Positions 1 to 4,711 of a DNA stretch of 5,538 bases are shown piece by piece. Each line of letters begins with the position of its first letter. Within the stretch, counting starts at the first letter, position 1. Made by a program: the position numbers and the translations under genes. The notes below the pieces were generated by a model. It was given only the letters and a program-made list of their open reading frames with translations. It was not told the DNA's origin and searched no databases. This stretch comes from an uncultured Asticcacaulis sp. (lineage in GTDB: Bacteria > Pseudomonadota > Alphaproteobacteria > Caulobacterales > Caulobacteraceae): assembly GCA_946480125.1 (NCBI GenBank), contig CAMLIY010000207.1, positions 1 to 5,538 of the forward strand. The letters run 5' to 3'.

Positions 1-395
1 AGCGCGGCGCGGCGCTTTTCACCGCCGGACATGGAGGTGGTCGGCGCATTGGGGTCGATCTCGAAGGCGTAGAGTTCGGCCTCGGCGGTATAATGCTCGG
101 CGCCGCCGGAACAGGCCCAGTCGAGGATGGTCTCGCCCTTGGGCTCCGGTTCCTGCAACACAAACGCATAGCGCACGCCGGAATTGACGACACGCTCGCC
201 GGAGTCGGCCTCGATCAGGCCGCACATCAGCCGCATCAGGGTGGACTTGCCGGCGCCGTTCTTGCCGACGAGACAGGCGCGCACGCCGCGCTCCAGCGCG
301 ATATCGACGCCGTCGAACAGGGGGTTCATGCCGTCCATCAGGCGGACGTCTTTGAGCGCGAGCAGCGGCGCCTTGGGGGAGGGGTTTTTGGCCAT
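1..395 (-). CDS. ABC-F family ATPase (Uup-like), N-terminal part, cut by window edge
   Basis: Reading the minus strand from the ATG at 395-393 gives 131 codons open to the window edge. Visible motifs are Walker A GKNGAGKST at residues 44-52, a Q-loop glutamine at 81 (VLQEPE) and an ABC signature SGGEKRRAA from residue 123. The start MAKNPSPKAPLLALKDVRL has no signal peptide or membrane segment, as expected of soluble ABC-F proteins, which carry two ATPase domains on one chain and act on ribosomes or, for Uup, in DNA/ribosome-related processes. The subfamily is inferred; the second domain, linker and Walker B lie outside the window. Only about 73 residues separate the Walker A lysine from the signature serine, clearly shorter than in E. 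coli Uup domain 1, so the arm insertion seems to be missing. No strong ribosome binding site is visible. It is transcribed away from the DUF559 remnant. An ordinary transporter ATPase is a less likely alternative. Confidence 0.85.
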   Translation of the reverse strand, partial: MAKNPSPKAPLLALKDVRLMDGMNPLFDGVDIALERGVRACLVGKNGAGKSTLMRLMCGLIEADSGERVVNSGVRYAFVLQEPEPKGETILDWACSGGAEHYTAEAELYAFEIDPNAPTTSMSGGEKRRAA

Positions 396-485
396 GACGG
401 GGATGTAGTGCGTCAGGGTCTATTTTACAAAGGAAATTTAGGAGCTTGCTGCACTAATTAAGCTTGCACTACCATTATTTAGATG

Positions 486-572
486 CCCCACCACCACGCC
501 AATGAATTGGCGTGGTCCCCCTCCCCGCTTGTCGGGGAGGGGGACCACGAGCGGAGCGAAATGGTGGTGGGG
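486..572. repeat. Nested REP-like palindromic element
   Basis: An outer pair of 11-nt arms, CCCCACCACCA (486-496) and TGGTGGTGGGG (562-572), encloses two further palindromes. CCACGCCAAT (494-503) pairs with ATTGGCGTGG (506-515), and a 16-bp hairpin occupies 511-549. The two inner hairpins share 511-515, so they cannot both form completely; the element can switch between folds or form a branched cruciform. The G/C-rich arms and the location between genes resemble REP/BIME-type repeats dispersed through alphaproteobacterial genomes. That it is multicopy is an inference, since only one copy lies in this window. It ends 36 nt before the start codon of the DUF559 remnant. The rest of the 396-608 gap is A/T-richer near 420-484 and holds nothing else I can support. 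Confidence 0.75.
511..549. repeat. Perfect 16-bp hairpin inside the palindromic element
   Basis: CGTGGTCCCCCTCCCC (511-526) is exactly complementary to GGGGAGGGGGACCACG (534-549), with a 7-nt loop GCTTGTC. There is no T-run after either arm, so a role as intrinsic terminator is doubtful, although a stem this strong could slow polymerase or block exonucleases between the divergent flanking genes. It is a part of the larger nested repeat. Confidence 0.85.
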
Positions 573-608
573 GTTTCTTGCCTTTGAAGTCTGGTCTACG
601 GTGAGACT

Positions 609-956
609 ATGCCGAATGAACCGAAACGTAAAATCGCGCTGGCGCGTCAGTTGCGCAAGATCATGACAGAACCGGAAGGGCTGCTCTGGGCACGGCTCAA
701 ATCACGCGCACACGGCATTGTCTTCAAGCGCTAGCAGGCAATTGGCCCTTATGTGCTCGATTTCTTCTGCTATCGAGCGCAACTGGCTGTCGAGGTCGAT
801 GGCAGTCTGCATGACTCTGAACGCGATGCTGTCAGGGACACTTATTTTGCAAACCTTGGCATTGAAACCTATCGGATATCGGCAGCGGAAGTTTACAGTA
901 ATGCCGATGCTGTAGCCTACGGCATTTGGCTAAAGGTCGAAGCGCGAGCAGGCTAA
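609..956 (+). pseudogene. DUF559 endonuclease-fold protein, interrupted by an amber codon
   Basis: The ATG at 609 opens a frame reading MPNEPKRKIALARQLRKIM, then LLWARLKSRAHGIVFKR, a TAG at 732-734 (codon 42), then QAIGPYVLDFFCYRAQLAV and EVDGSLHDSERDAVRDTYF, ending at TAA 954-956. This is the full DUF559 layout: the helical N-terminus (TEPEGLLWARLK), the strand with IGPYVLDF, and the EVDGSLH segment that carries the PD-(D/E)XK-like acidic residues (D51, E62, D64 when the stop is counted). Total length of 115 codons fits the family. The family usually has a glutamine, histidine or similar residue at the stop position, so a single C-to-T change of CAG would explain the break. No other frameshift is seen, so the damage looks recent or is a sequencing error. 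An internal GTG at 753 could start a 67-codon remnant, but it would lack the N-terminal helices. The cellular role of DUF559 proteins is not established. Confidence 0.85.
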
Positions 957-973
957 AAATGGCTTGCGCCCTT

Positions 974-995
974 CAATTGTTAGCGCTATCAATTG
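974..995. promoter_or_regulatory. LacI-family operator (XylR-like, TAGCGCTA core)
   Basis: An 8-bp perfect palindrome TAGCGCTA (981-988) is flanked on each side by one T and then the hexamer CAATTG (974-979 and 990-995). The whole 22-bp site is a palindrome except for the T/T pair at 980/989. The core TTAGCGCTA matches, from memory, the XylR-controlled operator of the Caulobacter xylX promoter. Its position 30 nt upstream of a xylosidase-type gene makes repression relieved by a sugar likely. The regulator gene is not in the window. Confidence 0.7.
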
Positions 996-1004
996 TCATA
1001 TAAA
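977..1004 (+). promoter_or_regulatory. Candidate sigma-70-type promoter of the GH39 gene
   Basis: TTGTTA at 977-982 and TATAAA at 999-1004 are separated by 16 nt. The -35 box and spacer overlap the palindromic operator, a normal arrangement for repression by steric block. The hexamers are imperfect matches to consensus, and the transcription start has not been observed. Confidence 0.45.
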
Positions 1005-1024
1005 ACAATTCAAGGGAAGAAACC

Positions 1025-2596
1025 ATGGGTCATGAGATTTCGCGCCGGTCGTTGTCGGCTTTGATGTTGCTGGGTGTGGCGGCGCCATCGGCGGGCTTCG
1101 CTAAAAGTGTCAAGAATCGGCAGGTGGTTCTTGATCTGGCGCAGGCGGCACAGCCCCTGGATCGTTTTTTTGATCTCAGCGTCGGCTCCGATTTTCCCGG
1201 CACACTGATCCGTGATGACAGTCAGGCACAGCTGAAAACCGCGGTCGATGAACTGGGTTTCCGCTATATCCGTTTCCACGACATTTTCCATGATGTGCTC
1301 GGCACGGTGAAAAGTGTCGACGGCAAGATCGTCTATGACTGGACCAAGATCGACTATCTCTACGATGCCCTGCTGGCGAAGAAGATCAAGCCGTTTGTCG
1401 AACTGGGCTTTACGCCGGATGCCTTGAAAACCTCCGACCAGACCATCTTCTACTGGAAGGGTAATACCTCGCATCCGCGCTTCGATCTGTGGGCGCATCT
1501 GATCGACGCGTTTGCGCGCCACATCATCGCGCGCTACGGTATTGACGAGGTGCGGACCTGGTTCTTCGAGGTGTGGAACGAACCCAATCTCGACGGCTTT
1601 TTCCAGTATGCCGACCAGCAGGCCTATTTCGCGCTTTATGGCATCACGGCGAGGGCGCTCAAGGCGGTCGATGCCGGGTTGCGCGTCGGCGGTCCTTCGA
1701 CGGCCGGCGCGGCCTGGGTGCCGGAATTCCTGGCCTATACCAAGGCCACCAATGCGCCGGTCGATTTCGTGACGACACACACCTATGGCGTCGAAGGGGG
1801 GTTCCTCGATGAGCAGGGCAAGTCGGACACCAAGCTTTCACCGTCGCCAGACGCGATTGTTGGTGATATCCGCCGGGTGCGCGCCGAGATCGAGGCCTCC
1901 GCCTATCCCGGTCTGCCGCTCTATTTCACCGAATGGAGCACCAGCTATACGCCGCGCGACCTGGTGCATGACAGCTATATTTCGGCGCCCTATATCCTCA
2001 ATAAACTCAAGGCCAGCCAGGGATTGGTGCAGGGCATGAGTTACTGGGTCTATACCGACCTGTTCGAGGAACCCGGTCCGCCGCCGACGCCTTTTCATGG
2101 CGGTTTCGGTTTGCAGACCCGTGAGGGTATCCGCAAGCCGGCCTGGTTCGCCTATAAGTATCTCCATGCCTTGCAGGGTAATGCCTTGCCGTCATCCGAT
2201 GCGCAGGTATGGGCGGCGGCCGATGGCGACAGCGTGGCCGCCGTGGTCTGGGATTTCCAGCAGCCGGTGCAAAAGCTCAGCAACAAGCCTTTCTACAGCC
2301 GGATTGTGCCCAATGCACCTTCGGCGCCAGTGGATATGCGCGTGGCCGGGCTGAAACCGGGCGCCTATACGCTCGAAATCCGCCGCACGGGTTTCCGCAA
2401 GAATGACGCCTATTCGGCCTATATCGATATGAAGGCGCCGGACTCGCTGACGCCTTCGCAACTGGCGAAATTGCAGGGGCTGACGACTGATAAACCGGAG
2501 ACGCGCCAGGTGACAGTCGGGAGTAATGGCCAGGCCTCGGTCAGCCTGCCGATGTCGAGCAATGATATCGTTCTGGTGACCTTGAAGCCGGTTTAG
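1025..2596 (+). CDS. Secreted GH39-family glycoside hydrolase (beta-xylosidase type)
   Basis: This 523-residue protein fits family GH39, retaining enzymes that release xylose from xylo-oligosaccharides. After an export signal come the conserved GFRYIRFHDIF (about residues 78-88), the YDWTKIDYLYD segment (104-114), the acid/base region FFEVWNEPNL with E186, an HTYGVE segment, and the nucleophile region LYFTEWSTSY with E303. A C-terminal beta-rich part follows. Both catalytic glutamates are present, so activity is expected. The N-terminus SRRSLSALMLLGVAA has a twin arginine and a hydrophobic stretch, suggesting Tat export with cleavage near GFA/K27; Sec export is possible. The ATG at 1025 is preceded by AAGGGA at 1012-1017 at good spacing. 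The gene stands alone behind a sugar-type operator. The exact substrate is inferred: GH39 also contains alpha-L-iduronidases and other activities, but xylan-related action fits best with the operator. Confidence 0.88.
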   Translation: MGHEISRRSLSALMLLGVAAPSAGFAKSVKNRQVVLDLAQAAQPLDRFFDLSVGSDFPGTLIRDDSQAQLKTAVDELGFRYIRFHDIFHDVLGTVKSVDGKIVYDWTKIDYLYDALLAKKIKPFVELGFTPDALKTSDQTIFYWKGNTSHPRFDLWAHLIDAFARHIIARYGIDEVRTWFFEVWNEPNLDGFFQYADQQAYFALYGITARALKAVDAGLRVGGPSTAGAAWVPEFLAYTKATNAPVDFVTTHTYGVEGGFLDEQGKSDTKLSPSPDAIVGDIRRVRAEIEASAYPGLPLYFTEWSTSYTPRDLVHDSYISAPYILNKLKASQGLVQGMSYWVYTDLFEEPGPPPTPFHGGFGLQTREGIRKPAWFAYKYLHALQGNALPSSDAQVWAAADGDSVAAVVWDFQQPVQKLSNKPFYSRIVPNAPSAPVDMRVAGLKPGAYTLEIRRTGFRKNDAYSAYIDMKAPDSLTPSQLAKLQGLTTDKPETRQVTVGSNGQASVSLPMSSNDIVLVTLKPV

Positions 2597-2620
2597 GCAA
2601 TATCAGGGGTGCAAAATCGG

Positions 2621-2647
2621 ATGCGGGGGATTATAAGCCCCCCGCAT
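2621..2647. promoter_or_regulatory. Hairpin that encloses the start codon of the YcgN-family gene
   Basis: ATGCGGGGG (2621-2629) pairs perfectly with CCCCCGCAT (2639-2647) across a 9-nt loop. The right arm includes the first two bases of the ATG at 2646, and the left arm contains the only G-rich, Shine-Dalgarno-like run upstream. Formation in mRNA would hide both. No T-run follows, so this is a poor intrinsic terminator for the GH39 gene, though it might act weakly as one. Confidence 0.5.
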
Positions 2648-3155
2648 GACCGATAGTGCTGTACAAAAACCTTTTTGGGAAACCAAGACCCTCAATGAAA
2701 TGAACTCGCAGGAATGGGAATCCCTGTGCGATGGCTGCGGCCTGTGCTGCCTGGTGCGGTTCGAGGACGAAGAGACGCTGGAGGTCATCCCGACGCGGGT
2801 GCACTGTAAGCTGTTCGATCCGGAGCGGTGTGCGTGTTCGGACTATGCCAACCGCAAAAAGCATGTGCCGGACTGCATCAAGCTGACGCCCGGCAATATC
2901 GAGGCGCTGGAATGGATGCCGATGAGTTGCGCCTATCGCCGGCTGCACGAGGGCAAAAGCCTGCCGGCCTGGCATCACCTGATCACCGGCGACCGCGAGA
3001 CGGTGCATCGCTCAGGCGTTTCGATCCGCGGCCAGACGATTTCCGAACTGGCCCTGGGAGATCCGGAAGAGGCGCTCGATTTCGCCGCCTGGGATTTGAA
3101 TGAGGATCGCTCGGACTGGCCGGCCGAGGATATAGACGCGGATGACGACCGGTGA
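2646..3155 (+). CDS. ycgN: YcgN/UPF0260 family cysteine-cluster protein
   Basis: The 169-residue product matches the YcgN (UPF0260) family along its length: KPFWETKTLNEMNSQEWESL, then the CxxCxxCC cluster CDGCGLCC (Cys 28, 31, 34, 35), further cysteines at 54, 62, 64 and 77, the conserved PDCIKLTPGNIEALEWMP, SCAYRRL with Cys 95, and GKSLPAWHHLITGD. The clustered cysteines suggest binding of zinc or an iron-sulfur centre; the biochemical function of this cytoplasmic family is unknown to me. The start at 2646 is the only ATG upstream of the conserved PFWETKT and is fixed by an in-frame TAA at 2634-2636. The acidic C-terminal tail (DWPAEDIDADDDR) goes beyond the E. coli length. It is the first gene of a three-gene operon: its TGA overlaps the GTG of the next gene. 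Confidence 0.9.
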   Translation: MTDSAVQKPFWETKTLNEMNSQEWESLCDGCGLCCLVRFEDEETLEVIPTRVHCKLFDPERCACSDYANRKKHVPDCIKLTPGNIEALEWMPMSCAYRRLHEGKSLPAWHHLITGDRETVHRSGVSIRGQTISELALGDPEEALDFAAWDLNEDRSDWPAEDIDADDDR

Positions 3156-3529
3156 GCGGGACGCTGACGCAGGTCGAGGCAGGTCTGATCGGGGCGTGCC
3201 TGGCGCCTTACTGGCAAACGGCCTGGGGGCAATTGGCGCCGCAGGTCTTGTCACGCGAATATACGCCCGGCGGCGGTTATCTGCACTTCCTTCTCAGCGA
3301 TGACGAGGCCTTGCAGAACCTGCTCGATGTCCTGACCGATCACAAGGCGGACTACCCGTTCGGCGTCACCTTCTCGATGCCCGATTATCAACTGGGTGGC
3401 GGCGCGTTGTTATGGTTTCCCAATGCGGCGGAGGACTTCTTCTCGCTGGAGGTCTATGGCTATGAAGACCACGACTGGCCGGCGGCAATGGCGGGTCGCT
3501 TTGATGATTTCGAGATTCACGAGGACTGA
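3152..3529 (+). CDS. Hypothetical 125-residue acidic protein
   Basis: I do not recognise this family. The GTG start at 3152 overlaps the previous stop in the arrangement GTGA, so it is probably translated by re-initiation after the YcgN-family protein; no good separate ribosome binding site is visible. The protein has no signal peptide, membrane segment or cysteine cluster (one Cys at 16). It begins with a helical part containing APYWQTAWGQLAP, continues with likely beta strands (GGGYLHFLLSDDE, YPFGVTFSMPDY, GGGALLWFPNAAED, FFSLEVYGYEDHDWP) and ends with acidic DDFEIHED. The alternating hydrophobic pattern suggests a small mixed alpha/beta domain. Its GC-rich codon use matches the neighbouring genes, which supports real coding. 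It ends at TGA 3527-3529, touching the next gene. Confidence 0.75.
   Translation: MSGTLTQVEAGLIGACLAPYWQTAWGQLAPQVLSREYTPGGGYLHFLLSDDEALQNLLDVLTDHKADYPFGVTFSMPDYQLGGGALLWFPNAAEDFFSLEVYGYEDHDWPAAMAGRFDDFEIHED
3521..3525 (+). promoter_or_regulatory. Shine-Dalgarno site choosing the start at 3532
   Basis: GAGGA lies inside the last codons of the upstream gene. Two ATGs follow directly, at 3529 and 3532. The distance is only 3 nt to the first and 6 nt to the second, so the second is the better start. Confidence 0.55.
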
Positions 3530-3531
3530 TG

Positions 3532-3873
3532 ATGAGCCATTTGATGGAAATGCCGGAAGAATTCGTGAAACTGGTCAATGACATGGCTGATCCGGCGGTG
3601 GATAAGGTGGCCGGTAATCTCGGTATGGATATCGGTGATTATTTCCTTGATTACGGCCTGACCGATGTGAAGGCGCAGAAGCGCTTAAGCGCCTATCTCG
3701 ACTATATCCTGGCGCATAAGGACAGCCAGGACAGGACAAGCGCCTTGTGGAGCGAACTTGACAAGATCGGGGCATTTGGCGGCGTGACGCGTGAGCTGAA
3801 GTTCTTCGCCCGGATGCGCGATGCCATACGCAAACGGCAGACGGTGAAACCGCAAAAACCGCAGAGGCGGTAA
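3532..3873 (+). CDS. Hypothetical 113-residue helical protein
   Basis: I do not recognise this family. The start at 3532 is preferred over the adjacent ATG at 3529 because of the spacing from GAGGA; the earlier start would add one methionine only. The product reads as mostly helical: MPEEFVKLVNDMADPAVDKV, a middle part IGDYFLDYGLTDVKAQKRL and SAYLDYILAHKDSQDRT, then ARMRDAIRKRQTVKPQKPQ. The N-terminal half is acidic and the C-terminal tail strongly basic (RKRQTVKPQKPQRR), which could bind nucleic acid or an acidic partner, for example the acidic protein encoded just upstream; this is speculation. There is no signal peptide and no cysteine. It closes the three-gene operon, the stop being followed by 130 nt without a gene; only a weak 6-bp stem lies there. 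Confidence 0.72.
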   Translation: MSHLMEMPEEFVKLVNDMADPAVDKVAGNLGMDIGDYFLDYGLTDVKAQKRLSAYLDYILAHKDSQDRTSALWSELDKIGAFGGVTRELKFFARMRDAIRKRQTVKPQKPQRR

Positions 3874-4003
3874 GGCCGTTTACCGTATCCTTGCGATGTG
3901 GCGCTCATTCCGGCTTTCTTGCTTAGGCGATCGGGTGCGTAATCTGTGATCTTGCGACTCAGACATACGGTCGCGTTTGTCCGGGGAAGAAAGCAGACAA
4001 ACC

Positions 4004-4156
4004 ATGAGAAAGATACTCTTACTACTCGTTACCGCTTCGGCCCTGAGCCTCAGCGCCTGCGCCACGGATGGCTGGGATCACCACGGTCGCGGCGATCGTC
4101 ACCATGATCGCGGAGACCATCATGACGGCCATCAGGGCGACGGGCGATATCATTAA
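4004..4156 (+). CDS. Small histidine-rich lipoprotein
   Basis: The frame from ATG 4004 to TAA 4156 encodes 50 residues. MRKILLLLVTASALSLSAC is a typical lipoprotein signal with lipobox LSAC and the lipid-bearing cysteine at position 19; alanine at +2 predicts sorting to the outer membrane rather than retention in the inner one. The mature 32 residues contain eight histidines (26, 27, 33, 34, 39, 40, 43, 50) and seven aspartates, with HH pairs at 26, 33 and 39, so a near-heptad HH/D/RG pattern. Binding of divalent metal is a reasonable inference from composition; no known family is recognised. A purine-rich GGGGAAGA at 3983-3990 lies a little far upstream as a ribosome binding site. The gene is single, with its own gap upstream (3874-4003) and a terminator downstream. 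Codons such as AGA, ATA, TTA and CTA in the signal are rare elsewhere in the window. Confidence 0.8.
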   Translation: MRKILLLLVTASALSLSACATDGWDHHGRGDRHHDRGDHHDGHQGDGRYH

Positions 4157-4167
4157 GCGTATCGGTC

Positions 4168-4197
4168 AAAAGCTAAGCACACGCATTCTCAGCTTTT
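4168..4197. terminator. Weak terminator-like hairpin after the lipoprotein gene
   Basis: AAAAGCTAAG (4168-4177) can pair with CTCAGCTTTT (4188-4197) with one A/C mismatch and a 10-nt loop. The arms end in a short T-run on the plus strand and an A-run on the other, so it might act in both directions. It is A/T-rich and weaker than the hairpin that follows. Confidence 0.35.
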
Positions 4198-4221
4198 CTG
4201 TCCAGAATATGTAAAAAAATC

Positions 4222-4251
4222 AGCCGTCTCACACAGGTGAGGCGGCTTTTT
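4222..4251 (+). terminator. Strong rho-independent terminator
   Basis: AGCCGTCTCAC (4222-4232) pairs with GTGAGGCGGCT (4237-4247) across a 4-nt loop ACAG, giving 11 pairs with a single G-U, and runs into TTTTT (4247-4251). An A-run (4213-4219) precedes it, so some activity on the minus strand is possible. It should end the lipoprotein transcript and insulate it from the terminase genes, the first of which starts 46 nt further on. Confidence 0.88.
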
Positions 4252-4297
4252 CGTGAGAAAAATCCCCGCTGGTCCGGGGTGCGGTAGAGTGGCGGTC

Positions 4298-4711
4298 ATG
4301 GAAAAAGACCTGAACGATCTGGCGCTGTTGAAGCAGTCATTGAAGCTGAGGCTGGCGGCGCAGGCCGAAAAGCTGGTGGGCTATATCGAGGCCTTGGATG
4401 AGCCGAAAACGCCGCTGGAAGCGGAGCGGATGGCCAAGGCGCTGAAGGCGGCTGATGCCGCCATAGAGCAGATTTTCAAAGGCGATGATGAGACGCCGGA
4501 CGATATTGAGGAAGAAGATATGAATGATGACTGGGCCGGCCGGGATTGGCGCGCAGAACTGGAACATAAACTTAATCGCCTCGTGGCCGCCCGAAGAGAG
4601 ACAGGCCTGGCTGGACAACCTGGCGAAGGAGCCGAAACCGCCGGACCGGTTAAAGGAATGGGGGTTCTGGATCAACAAGGCGCAGACGCCGCCGGCGGGG
4701 GACTGGCATAG
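4298..4711 (+). CDS. Putative small terminase subunit (GTA gp1-like)
   Basis: The frame from ATG 4298 encodes up to 137 residues. Residues 1-63, from MEKDLNDLALLKQSLKLRL through TPLEAERMAKALKAADAAI, are helical and charged; an acidic linker (GDDETPDDIEEEDMNDD) and another helix (RDWRAELEHKLNRLVAARR) follow. This helix-linker-helix form and the place directly before a large terminase fit the small terminase found as gene 1 of alphaproteobacterial GTAs, which recruits DNA to the motor. I recognise the context more than the sequence. After about residue 100 the codons become poor (CGA, AGA, ACA, repeated GGA) and the protein low in complexity, so the real or ancestral end may be near 4590. In-frame GTGs at 4253 and 4289 are alternative starts; 4253 sits immediately after the terminator and gives an unlikely N-terminus. 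Confidence 0.6.
   Translation: MEKDLNDLALLKQSLKLRLAAQAEKLVGYIEALDEPKTPLEAERMAKALKAADAAIEQIFKGDDETPDDIEEEDMNDDWAGRDWRAELEHKLNRLVAARRETGLAGQPGEGAETAGPVKGMGVLDQQGADAAGGGLA

Noticed and set aside
93..461. 122-codon open frame on the plus strand
   Set aside because: It is opposite the ABC-F gene on the minus strand, where Walker A and signature motifs are unambiguous.
443..473. Imperfect direct repeats around AGCTTG...CACTA
   Set aside because: The match is short and interrupted by a 3-nt difference, so chance is sufficient; no regulator site could be assigned.
732..734. Programmed read-through or recoding of TAG in the DUF559 gene
   Set aside because: No recoding element is visible downstream, and a point mutation or sequencing error is simpler.
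718..915. 65-codon plus-strand frame across the DUF559 remnant
   Set aside because: It is out of frame with the conserved DUF559 motifs and only avoids stops by chance.
1010..1780. 256-codon open frame on the minus strand
   Set aside because: It lies antisense within the GH39 gene, whose plus-strand product has clear catalytic motifs. The minus-strand protein has no recognisable domain and reads as an arginine/isoleucine-rich shadow of GC-rich codons.
3868..3885. Hairpin CGGTAA/TTACCG at the end of the YcgN operon as a terminator
   Set aside because: The stem has only 6 pairs and no T-run follows, so it is not convincing.
4253..4297. Upstream GTG starts (4253, 4289) for the small terminase
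   Set aside because: 4253 would start two bases after the terminator T-run and add a Pro/Gly-rich leader without a ribosome binding site; ATG 4298 begins the helical, charged protein.
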